Both the position numbers and the translations under genes were made by a program. 64,000 nt of DNA from Mycobacterium sp. URHD0025 (GTDB taxonomy: Bacteria; Actinomycetota; Actinomycetes; Mycobacteriales; Mycobacteriaceae): assembly GCF_000426065.1 (NCBI RefSeq), contig NZ_AUEQ01000009.1, forward strand, positions 420,057 through 484,056, written 5' to 3'. Positions within the stretch are counted from its first letter, which is position 1. The number at the start of each line of letters is the position of its first letter. The notes beneath the pieces are model-generated. The model did no database searches and was not told the DNA's origin. It worked only from the letters and a program-made list of their open reading frames with translations. Below, piece after piece: positions 40,741 through 49,693 of the stretch.

Positions 40741-41282
40741 TCCGTCGGCCGGCGGCCCGTAAAGGCCAGCAGCCGGTCCAGCGGCGGTGCGTCCGCGCCG
40801 AGCGCAACCGGGTCGTCGAAGCCGGCGCGCACGCGCCCCTCCGGCGTAATGATCTCGCGCGCCCACCCCAGGACACACTCCGGCTGCTCAGCCTCCACGT
40901 CGACCGTCTGCCCGGTGGCAGCGGCGTAATCCCAGGCGTGCACGAGGAATTCCAGCGACAGGATCCGGGCCATCATCTGGGCGGGCGCCTCACCTTTCCC
41001 GAACGGGACGGTGCCCTCCACCCCGCGTCGTCGCCATGCGGCCACGGCCTGCCGCGCCGCGGCGATCACCTGATCCTCCACCGAGGCCGCGCCGTCGCGT
41101 TCGGGCATCTGCGCCCCGGCCGCCGAGCCGATCAACGTGATCGAGTTCAGCAGGTGGTCCGTCAACCCCGCCACGTCGAACTCACGACACGGGGTCGGAC
41201 GGGACAGATCATCCGGAGTGACGCCGTGCAGCACGCTTTGCAGCACGTCGAGCGTGGCCTCGGCGCTATCGAGTTCATCCAT
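40737..41282 (-). CDS. TIGR03086-family, mycothiol/DinB-like protein (Rv3773c-like)
   Basis: 181 residues from the ATG at 41282 (ATG at 41303 possible but it would run into the divergent gene). Typical elements: LSRPTPCREFDVAGLTDHLL at about residue 30 and LEFLVHAWDYAAATGQ near 115, with His residues that bind metal in the DinB/maleylpyruvate isomerase fold. Function unknown. Divergent from echA21 with only 19 bp between the start codons. Confidence 0.85.
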   Translation of the reverse strand: MDELDSAEATLDVLQSVLHGVTPDDLSRPTPCREFDVAGLTDHLLNSITLIGSAAGAQMPERDGAASVEDQVIAAARQAVAAWRRRGVEGTVPFGKGEAPAQMMARILSLEFLVHAWDYAAATGQTVDVEAEQPECVLGWAREIITPEGRVRAGFDDPVALGADAPPLDRLLAFTGRRPTD

Positions 41283-41301
41283 ACTCGGTAGTGTCCACCC
41301 C

Positions 41302-42117
41302 ATGTCTGACACGTACGAGTCCGTTTCCGTCGAGATCAAGGACCACGTCGCCCAGGTGACGCTGCTGGGTCCCGGCAAGGGCAACGCGATGGGTCCGGCG
41401 TTCTGGGCCGAGATGCCGGACGTGTTCGGCACTCTCGATGCCGACCCCGACGTGCGCGCGATCGTGCTGACCGGCTCCGACAAGAACTTCAGCTACGGCC
41501 TCGACCTGCCGGCCATGGGCGCGACGCTGCCCGGCCTGGACGCCGGCGCGAAGGCTCGTTCCGACTTCCACACCACACTGCGGAAGATGCAGGGCGCCAT
41601 CACGGCCGTCGCCGACTGCCGCACCCCGACCATCGCCTCGATCCACGGTTGGTGCATCGGCGGCGGTGTGGACCTGATCAGTGCGGTGGACATCCGCTAC
41701 GCCAGCGCCGACGCCAAGTTCTCGGTGCGCGAGACCAAGCTGGCCATCGTCGCCGACGTGGGCAGCCTGGCGCGGCTGCCGCTGATCCTGTCCGACGGGC
41801 ACCTGCGCGAGCTGGTGCTGACGGGCAAGGACGTGGATGCGGCGCGGGCCGAGAAGATCGGTCTGGTCAACGACGTGTACGCCGACGCCGACGCCTCGTT
41901 GGCCGCGGCGCATGCCACAGCCGCTGAGATCGCCGCCAACCCACCGCTGACCGTCGCCGGGGTCAAGGACGTTCTCGATCAGCAGCGCACCGCGAGGGTG
42001 GCCGAGAGCCTGCGCTATGTGGCCGCGTGGAATTCGGCCTTCCTGCCGTCGAAGGATCTGGCCGAAGCGGTCACCGCGATGTTCCAGAAGCGCCCGCCCC
42101 AGTTCACCGGGGAATAG
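41302..42117 (+). CDS. echA21: Enoyl-CoA hydratase/isomerase (crotonase family)
   Basis: 271 residues from the ATG at 41302; a TAGTGT -10 lies 7 bp before it, so the mRNA is probably leaderless. Oxyanion-hole motifs NFSYGLDLPAMG and HGWCIGGGVDLISAVDIRYA, then KLAIVADVGSLARLP with the Asp of the delta3,5-delta2,4-dienoyl-CoA isomerase type. Matches Rv3774 in position. Probably acts in fatty acid oxidation. Confidence 0.92.
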   Translation: MSDTYESVSVEIKDHVAQVTLLGPGKGNAMGPAFWAEMPDVFGTLDADPDVRAIVLTGSDKNFSYGLDLPAMGATLPGLDAGAKARSDFHTTLRKMQGAITAVADCRTPTIASIHGWCIGGGVDLISAVDIRYASADAKFSVRETKLAIVADVGSLARLPLILSDGHLRELVLTGKDVDAARAEKIGLVNDVYADADASLAAAHATAAEIAANPPLTVAGVKDVLDQQRTARVAESLRYVAAWNSAFLPSKDLAEAVTAMFQKRPPQFTGE

Positions 42118-43012
42118 GCGTCCAGCCGAGCTCTGCCTTGGCCTTCGCGTTCGACAGCGGCAGCCAGGCCGTGCCGAATGCGGTGGCCGGGTACGGCGCA
42201 ATCAGGCCGACCAGCCGGTGCGAGACCGGCACCGGTCGCGGCCGATGCAACTTGCGACTTAACTCCCCGACGTAGTCGCCGAACGACTGCGGACGGTCGT
42301 CGACGATGTTGTAGATCTGGCCACCGCGTCCCCGGTCGAGGGCGTCCGCGGTGGCCCGGGCGACGTCATCGATGTGTACCCACGACACGATTCCGGGGCC
42401 GGTCAGCGCGGGCATCGCCCACCATTTCGCCAGGCGGGTGAACAGTTCGTCGTGGGTGACGCCAGGCCCGTAGAAAACGCCGTAGCGCAAGACGATTCCC
42501 TCGGTGCCGCTGTGTTCGCCAGAACCCAGCACGGTGCGTTCCATGCCGCGCAACGCCGCGAGCATCTCGTCCCCACCGCGCGGCGGTGGACCCGGGTACG
42601 GGTCGGACTCGTCGATCAGGTCCGGCCCCGTCGGCCCGTAGCCGTAGGCGAAGATCACCGACTCGGCGACGACGCGTCGCACGCCGGCACGCTGGGCGGC
42701 GGCCAGCAGGTTGCCGGCGCCACGGCTCCACAATTCGATGGCCGGCTCGAAATCCTTCATCCGCTTCGGCCCCAACTTGGGCAGCGTCGTCAACAGGCTC
42801 ACCACCGCCTCGGGACCGAATTCGGCCAGCACGGAGTCGATCTGGCCGGCATCGAGGACGTCGGCGACCACGGGCTTGGCGCCGGCCGCCGAGATCTGGG
42901 CGGTCTTGGATGGAGAGCGGGTCACGCCGATCACCTCGTGGCCCCGCGAAATCAGTTCCCGCAGCAGCGGGATCCCCGGAACACTGGTCGCACCTGCCAC
43001 CAGGACGCGCAT
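42104..43012 (-). CDS. NAD(P)-dependent epimerase/dehydratase family protein
   Basis: 302 residues. N-terminal VLVAGATSVPGIPLLRELISRGHEV is the extended-SDR nucleotide site; the active-site Tyr and Lys are not in a clear YxxxK, the closest segment being FAYGYGPTGPD, so catalysis is uncertain. WVHIDDVARATADAL and YNIVDDRP are typical of the family. The end overlaps the convergent echA21 by 14 bp; it follows a small membrane-protein gene directly. Confidence 0.85.
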   Translation of the reverse strand: MRVLVAGATSVPGIPLLRELISRGHEVIGVTRSPSKTAQISAAGAKPVVADVLDAGQIDSVLAEFGPEAVVSLLTTLPKLGPKRMKDFEPAIELWSRGAGNLLAAAQRAGVRRVVAESVIFAYGYGPTGPDLIDESDPYPGPPPRGGDEMLAALRGMERTVLGSGEHSGTEGIVLRYGVFYGPGVTHDELFTRLAKWWAMPALTGPGIVSWVHIDDVARATADALDRGRGGQIYNIVDDRPQSFGDYVGELSRKLHRPRPVPVSHRLVGLIAPYPATAFGTAWLPLSNAKAKAELGWTPIPR

Positions 43013-43435
43013 CTAGAGTTCTCCTGCCTTCTCGTCGGACATACTGGTGCGCAACGCGATTGCCAACAGCACCGTGGTCACCACCAGGCCCGCGGCCTCC
43101 AGCCATCCCACCCACGTCCCGGCGGCATGGTTGGTGTCGATCAGGTGGCTCAACGAATGCAGGGCCCAGTGCACGGTGGCGAAGGCCAGCGTGGGCACCC
43201 GCCACCGCGGCCACTTGAGCGCGGCCAGCATCATCAATCCGAGCGGCAGTTCGAAGGACGCGTTGTCGAGGATGTAGTGATCGTTGCGCATGCCGAAGGC
43301 GCCGATGGTGTCGTAGAACGGGCCCGGCGCGAGCAGCATGAACAGACCGAGGCTCACCGAGTAGACGCCGAAGACGGCGAGGACCACGTCGGGGTAGCGC
43401 CGGGTTCGGGTCACCGGGGGCGCAGCATTGGCCAT
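43013..43435 (-). CDS. Four-TM membrane protein
   Basis: 140 residues, four hydrophobic helices with the repeated pattern VVLAVFGVYSVSLGLFMLLAPGPFY, NASFELPLGLMMLAALKWP and TLAFATVHWALHSLSHLIDT, found in a common actinobacterial membrane-protein family. Function unknown. It stops directly before the ATG of the epimerase gene, so they form an operon. Confidence 0.8.
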   Translation of the reverse strand: MANAAPPVTRTRRYPDVVLAVFGVYSVSLGLFMLLAPGPFYDTIGAFGMRNDHYILDNASFELPLGLMMLAALKWPRWRVPTLAFATVHWALHSLSHLIDTNHAAGTWVGWLEAAGLVVTTVLLAIALRTSMSDEKAGEL

Positions 43436-43481
43436 GTCATCACGCTAGCGCCGCAGTGGTCTCCGAGTAGGCTCCAATTTC

Positions 43482-44879
43482 ATGGCGAATTCGGGTACCA
43501 GTTCTGCCCCCGAACTGCTCGTCGAACTCGACCGGGACAGCGCGCAGCCATTGCATCGCCAGCTCGCCGACGGACTGCGCGACGCCGTCCGAACGGGCCG
43601 GTTGACGCCCGGCTCCCGCATGCCGTCCACCCGCGTACTGTCCGCCGACCTCGGGGTGTCACGCCGCATGGTGGTCGAGGCCTACAGCCAGTTGACCGCC
43701 GAGGGGTTCCTGCACAGCAGCCAGGGCGGCAGTACACGTGTCGCCGCCGTCGACGTCGTCCCTTCGAGCCGCATCCGCCCCGACCACACGCGCGCCCGCT
43801 TCGACATCGACTTCGCCCCCGGCTCACCGGATCTCACGAGTTTCCCGCGCCAAGCCTGGCTGCGCGCCATGCGACAAGGACTGACCGAGATCGAGTCCAG
43901 CGCGTTCGGCTACGTGGCCCCGCACGGATTGCCCGCCGCCCGGACCGCGGTGGCCGACTATCTGCGACGCACCCGCGGCGTGGTCGCCGACCCGCGGCTG
44001 GTCGTCTTGTGCTCCGGCGCAACGCAAGCCGTCGCGCTCCTGGCCCACTGCCTCGACGACAGGGTCGCTACGGAAGACCCCGGATTCTGGCTGCATCGAA
44101 TGGTTCTGCGGCACAACGGTATCGATCCGATACCCATCCCGGTGGACGGCAACGGCATCGACGTCGGCGCGCTGGCCGCAAGCGAGGCGACCACGGTGCT
44201 GACCACCCCGGCACACCAATCACCCACGGGAGTGGTGCTCTCGGCCTCGCGGCGCACCGAACTTCTGGAATGGGCCCAACCCGGGCGGTTGATCGTCGAA
44301 GACGACTACGACGCCGAATACCGCTACGACCGGGCCCCCGTGGGCGCCCTACAAGGGGTGGCACCCGATCGGGTGGTGTACCTCGGCTCGACCAGCAAGA
44401 CGCTGGCGCCCGGGCTACGCATCGGCTGGATGGTGGTGCCCGCGCATCTGATCGACCGCGTCAAGACCGCCAAAAGCCTTGCCGACACCGGCAGTTCGGT
44501 GATGGACCAGATCGCGTTCAGCCAGTTCCTGACCTCCGGCAGCTATGACCGCCACCTGCGTCAGATGCGCCGCCGGTATCCGGCACGACGCGCCGCACTA
44601 CTGACCGCCCTGTCGCGGCACCTACCGCTGGCCGAGGTTCTCGGTGCGGCGGCCGGGGTGCACCTGACCGTGCGGTTCCCACCCGGCTTCCCCATCGAGG
44701 AACTCACCCGCCGTGCCGCCGAGTCACGGATCCGGCTGGAGCCGCTGGCACCGTGTTACGCCGATCCGGCGACCGCGCAGGCCGGTCTGATCCTCGGCTA
44801 TGCCAACCTCACCGAATCCCAGATCGCCACGGGTGTGGAGATCCTCGGCGAGGTGGCACGGCAATTGGATACGACGTGA
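43482..44879 (+). CDS. MocR/GabR-type PLP-dependent GntR regulator
   Basis: 465 residues. N-terminal GntR winged helix (LADGLRDAVRTGRLTPGSRMP, LGVSRRMVVEAYSQLTAEGFL), then a full aminotransferase-like domain with the PLP Lys in YLGSTSKTLAPGLRIGW and DDYDAEYRYDR. Such regulators sense amino acids or pyridoxal phosphate. Divergent from the membrane protein/epimerase operon 46 bp away, which is its most likely target. It ends 1 bp before a convergent small gene. Confidence 0.93.
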   Translation: MANSGTSSAPELLVELDRDSAQPLHRQLADGLRDAVRTGRLTPGSRMPSTRVLSADLGVSRRMVVEAYSQLTAEGFLHSSQGGSTRVAAVDVVPSSRIRPDHTRARFDIDFAPGSPDLTSFPRQAWLRAMRQGLTEIESSAFGYVAPHGLPAARTAVADYLRRTRGVVADPRLVVLCSGATQAVALLAHCLDDRVATEDPGFWLHRMVLRHNGIDPIPIPVDGNGIDVGALAASEATTVLTTPAHQSPTGVVLSASRRTELLEWAQPGRLIVEDDYDAEYRYDRAPVGALQGVAPDRVVYLGSTSKTLAPGLRIGWMVVPAHLIDRVKTAKSLADTGSSVMDQIAFSQFLTSGSYDRHLRQMRRRYPARRAALLTALSRHLPLAEVLGAAAGVHLTVRFPPGFPIEELTRRAAESRIRLEPLAPCYADPATAQAGLILGYANLTESQIATGVEILGEVARQLDTT

Positions 44880-45029
44880 TCAGCCCGCCTGCTTGGCCGA
44901 CTTCCGCTCTGCCAGCTTGTATTTCACCAGAGCAACCAGCGCCTTCGGATTGCGCGCGAACGCACCCGCGGCCTGCCATCCCAACTTGGCCTTCTGGCCG
45001 AACGTAAGTTGCTGCTCTTGTTCCGTCAC
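44880..45029 (-). CDS. Small conserved-looking 49-residue protein
   Basis: A GTG start with GGGGAGAG 6 bp upstream opens a frame of 49 residues: TEQEQQLTFGQKAKLGWQAA, then FARNPKALVALVKYKLAERK. It is a basic amphipathic helical protein with one Trp. Strong ribosome binding site and orderly codon use support it. It faces the end of the MocR gene and lies downstream of the cutinase gene's opposite side. Function unknown. Confidence 0.6.
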   Translation of the reverse strand: MTEQEQQLTFGQKAKLGWQAAGAFARNPKALVALVKYKLAERKSAKQAG

Positions 45030-45089
45030 TGACTCTCCCCTATCCGGACAACGTTGCCCGAACAGTAGCGTGCGTCAGTGTGGGAGCTC

Positions 45090-45815
45090 CTACCGCCCGG
45101 CCGCCTGGTCGACACTGCGGTCGGCCGGCTTGATGCCCAGCTTGCCGACCACGTAATCCGCAGCCTGATCCGTCAACCCGTTGGCGGCGTACAGATTGTG
45201 CGCGTTGTTGTCGCTACCAGTGGGCGAGCACACCGGATCCTCCGGGATGCACAGATCATCCGTCTTGGCGACGTACCGGGAACCGACGGTGATCGGCGGC
45301 GCGCCGGTGTAGATCATCTGCAGGAACCCGCTCGACGGCTTGCCGAACAGCGCCACCGCGGCGACATGGTCAGCCACGTCCGCCGGAAGCGGTCCGGAGA
45401 TGCTCGGCGGCAACACGAACCCCTGCGGCACCGTATCCGCGGTGATGTACGCGGCGACGGCCGCGCCCTGAGAAAAGCCGCCCAGCACGATCTTGCTGTT
45501 CGGGCAGGCCGCGGCCGTGGCCCGCACCTTGTTGCTCGCGTCGGCGACACCGTCGGCCGCAGTCGCGAAGTCAAGTGACGCCGGGTAATTCACCGCGTAG
45601 ACGTCGACGGACTTGCCGCCGGTCCTGGCCCGCAGCGCATCCACGAACGCGTCACCGATGCCACCCACGCCCGGCGGCTCGAACGTTCCGCGCGCGAACA
45701 CCACCTGAACGTCCGCGCAAGGATCAGCCGACGCCTGACCGGCAGCGGCAATACAACCGCCCGCCACGAACACCGCAGACCCCACCGCACCCAACCAACG
45801 ACCAATTCGGTTCAT
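45090..45815 (-). CDS. Secreted cutinase-family serine esterase
   Basis: 241 residues from the ATG at 45815. A signal peptide (WLGAVGSAVFVAGGCIAAAG, cleavage near ASA-D) is followed by the mature DPCADVQVVFARGTFEPPG typical of mycobacterial Culp proteins. The nucleophile is in GGFSQGAAV, the acid is D in KTDDLCIPEDPVC and the His is in NNAHNLY; cysteines for the usual disulfides are present. It hydrolyses lipid or polyester bonds outside the cell. Confidence 0.93.
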   Translation of the reverse strand: MNRIGRWLGAVGSAVFVAGGCIAAAGQASADPCADVQVVFARGTFEPPGVGGIGDAFVDALRARTGGKSVDVYAVNYPASLDFATAADGVADASNKVRATAAACPNSKIVLGGFSQGAAVAAYITADTVPQGFVLPPSISGPLPADVADHVAAVALFGKPSSGFLQMIYTGAPPITVGSRYVAKTDDLCIPEDPVCSPTGSDNNAHNLYAANGLTDQAADYVVGKLGIKPADRSVDQAAGR

Positions 45816-45956
45816 CTCGACCACCCAGCACTCGACCCGATCCACGGCGACAGCACGCGCCCACACTCCTCGATACCCAAGATCGAGCCTCAGCGAATCC
45901 CCAGGAGCATGTGATCTACGACACGTTTTGGCGAAAGTGAAGACAACCCGAGGTGC

Positions 45957-46874
45957 CTACGAAGCCGCTCCGACGCTCTGACGCTGGCGTTTCTCTTCGT
46001 AGAACCGCGCCCGCTCGTCGACCGCGTCGAGGAACTGGCCGAGCTCTTCACGGGCCTTTTCACCTTCCGGACCGAAATCGGTTCGGTCGAAGATCCGCCA
46101 GAAACGCAATACCGGTTGCAGCACGTCGTCGTGGTGCACGCGAAGGTCGTAAATGCCGGCCTTGGCGATGGTGATCGCGTTCTTCTCGAAGTCGGTCATT
46201 CCGATCCCGGGCATCGCGAAGTTCACCACCTCGTCACGGACGGCCTCCATCGCCGCGTCGGGCGCGATGTCCAGTGCTGCCGCCATGAGATTGCGGTAGA
46301 ACACCATGTGCAGGTTCTCGTCGGCCGCTATCCGGGCGAGCAGTTGATCGGCGATCGGGCAGCCCGATTGCCGGCCGGTGTTGCGGTGCGATACCCGCGT
46401 GGCCAGCTCCTGGAACGACACATAGGCCAACGCCGCCAACGCGCTCTTGTCACCGGAGTCATATCCGGCAACCGTATGCTCCATGCGAAGCCGTTCCAGC
46501 GCAACAGGATCCACGCCGCGAGTGACCACCAGATAATCGCGCAACGCGATACTGTGACGGCCTTCCTCAGCGGTCCACTGCCCGACCCAGGTGCCCCACG
46601 CGCCGTCGCGGGAGAACCGCGTGGCAATCTCGCGGTGATACGAGGGCAGGTTGTCCTCGGTCAGTAGGTTGACCGTCATGGCCACCTTGGCAACCGGGTC
46701 CAGCGGTGAATCCTCGGGGCGCCAGTCCTCACCCCCGAGGAACCCGAAATCACGTCCCCGACTCCACGGGACGTAGTCGTGAGGAAACCACTCCCTCGCC
46801 ATCGACAGATGACGGTCGAGGTTGTTCGCGACAACCGGCTCCAGTTCGTGGAGCACTCCTGTGTGGGTATCCAT
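45957..46874 (-). CDS. Acyl-[ACP] desaturase (ferritin-like di-iron, DesA family)
   Basis: 305 residues. Di-iron ligands are EExxH as TAEEGRHSIALRDYLV and DENLHMVFYRN, with further Glu in LLTEDNLPSYHREI and FQELATR. This is the acyl-ACP desaturase family with mycobacterial DesA1/DesA2 as known members; those introduce double bonds into meromycolate precursors. This may be a DesA-type paralogue or a related one. A 20-bp palindrome with a second half-site lies 53 bp before the start. Confidence 0.9.
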   Translation of the reverse strand: MDTHTGVLHELEPVVANNLDRHLSMAREWFPHDYVPWSRGRDFGFLGGEDWRPEDSPLDPVAKVAMTVNLLTEDNLPSYHREIATRFSRDGAWGTWVGQWTAEEGRHSIALRDYLVVTRGVDPVALERLRMEHTVAGYDSGDKSALAALAYVSFQELATRVSHRNTGRQSGCPIADQLLARIAADENLHMVFYRNLMAAALDIAPDAAMEAVRDEVVNFAMPGIGMTDFEKNAITIAKAGIYDLRVHHDDVLQPVLRFWRIFDRTDFGPEGEKAREELGQFLDAVDERARFYEEKRQRQSVGAAS

Positions 46875-46926
46875 CCAGTCCTCCCAACGTCTACAGCAGA
46901 GGCGCCGGCACCGACGTGTCGGCTAG

Positions 46927-46964
46927 AACCTACGGTACCGTAGGTTACGCAACCGTAGGTTACG
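46927..46964. promoter_or_regulatory. Palindrome plus repeat upstream of desaturase
   Basis: AACCTACGGTACCGTAGGTT is a perfect 20-bp palindrome (46927-46946). ACCGTAGGTTACG recurs 15 bp later (46952-46964). It resembles TetR-family sites known before mycobacterial desaturase genes (MadR regulates desA1/desA2); identity with the MadR motif is from memory and not checked. It also lies before the divergent hydrolase gene at 47073. Confidence 0.7.
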
Positions 46965-47072
46965 TTTGGGTGAAACCACAACCGCAACCGGCCGGGCCAC
47001 CAAACGTTCTGTGGCGCTGCGGCTTTCAGCGACTCGACCTCGCCGACCTGGGGCCGCACTAGGCTCGCTTCG

Positions 47073-48110
47073 ATGTGCACGCGAGTCATCTGGCCTGAAG
47101 CGCGCGATGCGGTCCTGGTCGGCAGGAACATGGACTTCCACAAAGACCTGATGACCAACCTCTGGAAGCAACCCCGCGGCGTCCGGCGCGACGACGCGGT
47201 ATCGGGCAAGCTCACGTGGACCTCGAAGTACGGCAGCGTCGTCGCCGCCGCCTTCGACATCACCTCGGTGGACGGACTGAACGAGGCGGGTCTGGCGGGA
47301 CACATCCTGTGGCTGGCCGAATCCACCTACGGCCAGCCGGACCCCTCGCGCACCCAGCTCGGACAGGCCATCTGGCTCCAGTACTTCCTGGACAACTTCG
47401 CCACCGTCGCCGAGGCCGTCGACTGGATCGCGGAGACCGATGTGCAGGTGGTGCAGATGGACGATCCCACCGGCGGGGTCCGACCCGGACTGCACCTGGC
47501 CCTCGACGACGCGACCGGAGACTCGGCGATCATCGAGTACGCCGAGGGCCACGCGCGGGTGTATCACTCGAAGGACTACACGGTGATGACCAATTCGCCG
47601 ACCTTCGATCATCAGCTGGAACTGGTGAAGTCATTCACCGGCCTGGGCGGCGAGCAGCCGCTGCCGGGCTCCACTCTGGCCAGTGACCGCTTCGCCCGGG
47701 CGAGCTATTACGCCAGCCGGTTGCCCGCGCCGGCCTCTCAGGTGGAGGCCATCGCGAGCATGTTCTCGGTGATCCGCAACGCCGCGCAGCCCTTCCGCAT
47801 CCCCGACCCGGGCAAGCCCGATGCCTCGCAAACCATCTGGCAGGTGGTGCTCGACCTCACCAACAAGCGGTACGTCTACGAGTCCACCACCCGCCCCAAC
47901 ATCGTGTGGGTAGACCTGGCGGATCTCGACTTCTCGGAAGGCAGCCCACAGCTCAAGCTCGACCTGATCGGTGAGCTCGCGGTGCAGGGCGGTATCGCAG
48001 GCAACGTGGCCGACAAGTTCGCGGACAAGGGCCCCATGACGTTCCTGTCCATGAAGGTCATGGAGGCGCTCGAAGCGGCGGCCGAGAAGGGTCAGGCCAC
48101 CGGCACGTAG
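47073..48110 (+). CDS. Linear amide C-N hydrolase, choloylglycine hydrolase (Ntn) family
   Basis: 345 residues. The start MCTRVIWPEA exposes the Cys nucleophile (C2) after Met removal, and RNMDF, NEAGLAGHIL and YTVMTNSPTFDHQL are the other catalytic motifs of the bile salt hydrolase/penicillin V acylase family. No signal peptide. It may cleave N-acyl amides such as acyl-homoserine lactones or amino-acid conjugates; the substrate is unknown. Ends with an 18-bp overlap with the convergent MerR gene. Confidence 0.9.
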   Translation: MCTRVIWPEARDAVLVGRNMDFHKDLMTNLWKQPRGVRRDDAVSGKLTWTSKYGSVVAAAFDITSVDGLNEAGLAGHILWLAESTYGQPDPSRTQLGQAIWLQYFLDNFATVAEAVDWIAETDVQVVQMDDPTGGVRPGLHLALDDATGDSAIIEYAEGHARVYHSKDYTVMTNSPTFDHQLELVKSFTGLGGEQPLPGSTLASDRFARASYYASRLPAPASQVEAIASMFSVIRNAAQPFRIPDPGKPDASQTIWQVVLDLTNKRYVYESTTRPNIVWVDLADLDFSEGSPQLKLDLIGELAVQGGIAGNVADKFADKGPMTFLSMKVMEALEAAAEKGQATGT

Positions 48111-48925
48111 ACCTTCGTCTTCAGCCGGTCTTCGGGTACCTCGCGCGGGTCGTCGAGGTACACGTTGAAGTGGTGCGTCGTGGCATCGTCGACCGCGCGG
48201 GTCAGGCTCAGTCCGTGCTCGGTCACGTAGGCGCCGATGAGTTCGTGGGCCCGCGGGATCGCCTCGGCGTACGGGCCGGTGACGGTGGCCACCACCGCGC
48301 GTCGAGCCGGGGCGACGAGCACTCCGAGCGGAGCCCGGGCGGTGGTTCCAGCGGGGACCTCGAGGAACACCGACTCGTCGACATCGGATTCGCGGAACTC
48401 GTCATCGTGTTCGATGCAGCCGCCGAACTGTCCGGGCGTGATGCCCTGCTCCTGCAGGGTGGGCATGAACCGCGCCCACAGCTGTCCCTCGGCGGCGTAG
48501 TTCGGCAGGGTGTCGCGCAGGTAGACGGCGGTCAGGGCCGGGACGGTCTCTTCGGTGACGGTGTCGGTCATGGTGAGTTCCTTCTCGGCGAGTAGGTGGT
48601 CGATGAGCTGGAGCCGCGCGTTCGCCTCGTCAGCCGCCGCGACGAGTTCGATGCGCTGGGCCGCGAGGGCCGCATCGAACGCCGGGGTGCCTCGGAGAGC
48701 CAGCAGGGCTCCGATGGCGGACACGCCGAATCCGATGTCGCGCAGCCGCCGGATGGCCGCGGCGTCAGCCAGCTGCGCCGCGGCGTACCTGCGGTAGCCG
48801 CTGACCGCGTCCACACGCGCGGGCACCAGGACACCGTGCTTGTCGTAGTGGCGCAGCATGCGAACGGAGATGCGGCTCAGCGAGGAGAACCTGCCGATCG
48901 GCATCAGGGACGGGGTGTCGGTCAC
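48092..48925 (-). CDS. MerR-family regulator with GyrI-like effector domain
   Basis: 277 residues from a GTG at 48925. N-terminal MerR helix-turn-helix (IGRFSSLSRISVRMLRHYDKHGVL, SGYRRYAAAQLADAAAI) and C-terminal GyrI/BltR-like multidrug-binding domain (about residues 130-277; FGGCIEHDDEF, GTTARAPLGVLVAP). A 17-bp palindrome sits in a promoter with a 19-bp spacer just upstream, the MerR-type arrangement, so it probably activates itself. Function likely drug or small molecule response. Confidence 0.9.
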   Translation of the reverse strand: MTDTPSLMPIGRFSSLSRISVRMLRHYDKHGVLVPARVDAVSGYRRYAAAQLADAAAIRRLRDIGFGVSAIGALLALRGTPAFDAALAAQRIELVAAADEANARLQLIDHLLAEKELTMTDTVTEETVPALTAVYLRDTLPNYAAEGQLWARFMPTLQEQGITPGQFGGCIEHDDEFRESDVDESVFLEVPAGTTARAPLGVLVAPARRAVVATVTGPYAEAIPRAHELIGAYVTEHGLSLTRAVDDATTHHFNVYLDDPREVPEDRLKTKVYVPVA

Positions 48926-48932
48926 GGACCAG

Positions 48933-48963
48933 AGCCTGCCGTCTCACACCGTGTGAGAGTCAA
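48933..48963 (-). promoter_or_regulatory. MerR-type promoter with operator in a 19-bp spacer
   Basis: On the minus strand TTGACT (48963-48958), a 19-bp spacer and CAGGCT (48938-48933). The perfect palindrome TCTCACAC-C-GTGTGAGA (48942-48958) occupies the spacer. The -10 ends 7 bp before the GTG, so the mRNA is probably leaderless. Confidence 0.7.
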
Positions 48964-48996
48964 ACCCGGCGCTAGCAACAGGTTTCGTCCGCCTCG

Positions 48997-49626
48997 TCAG
49001 CACCAGCAGCCGCCGAACGATGAAGTGTGCTCGTCGGTCTCGATCGACTCCTCCCGCACCACGGTGCTGCCGCCCCGCGGATCGAAGTGCAATATCGAGC
49101 TGAGCGGGTCGTGCCGGATCCACACGGCCACCGACAAAGGATGCCCCGGGCGGAAAATGTAGGAGACGAGTTCGATACCACCGGGCTTCCCGAGAGCTCG
49201 GACATCGGACACCGCTGCTCGTATCCGCTGCCCCGACAGATCCGCCGCGGTGAACGCCGTCTCGCCCGCGTGCAGGTCGGGCATCGAGTTCATGTCCTCC
49301 ACCTCGCCGTCGCGCACCCAGTAGAGGTGTAGCCGGCCATCGTTGGCGACGGCCTCGACCGAGATCAAGTTCGAGGTCACATCGACTCGCCGCATCGGCA
49401 GATCGCCGAGCCGCATGCGCACCAAGTCCAGCTCCCCGTCCAGCCGCTGCGAGGAGAACAAGTCCTCGTTGGTTCCGCCTAGCGCACGGGTGATCCGGCC
49501 GGGGACGTCGCCGACGACCACGACCACCGCGGCGATGGCCACGAGGACCGAGACGACGACGACAGCGGCGTACTTCGCCCGGTGGTTCGGCCGGGGTGCG
49601 TCCGGTTCTGTGTCCCGCGTGCTCAT
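48997..49626 (-). CDS. Membrane-anchored protein of unknown function
   Basis: 209 residues with one N-terminal transmembrane helix (YAAVVVVSVLVAIAAVVVVV, about residues 19-39) and a long outside domain, beta-rich, ending in a Cys-rich FGGCWC. Conserved-looking stretches are LDLVRMRLGDLPMRRVDV and VAVWIRHDPLSSILHF. No family recognised. It lies upstream of the MerR gene on the same strand. Confidence 0.75.
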   Translation of the reverse strand: MSTRDTEPDAPRPNHRAKYAAVVVVSVLVAIAAVVVVVGDVPGRITRALGGTNEDLFSSQRLDGELDLVRMRLGDLPMRRVDVTSNLISVEAVANDGRLHLYWVRDGEVEDMNSMPDLHAGETAFTAADLSGQRIRAAVSDVRALGKPGGIELVSYIFRPGHPLSVAVWIRHDPLSSILHFDPRGGSTVVREESIETDEHTSSFGGCWC

Positions 49627-49693
49627 GGACGGATGGTTCCACAGCGTGCCGTGAGGGAGCGGAAGTTGCCGCGATGTAGGCCCCGGTCACCTT

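Noticed and set aside
42374..44548. A 724-codon plus-strand open frame
   Set aside because: Antisense to the epimerase and membrane-protein genes and out of frame with the MocR gene; Arg/Pro/His-rich shadow.
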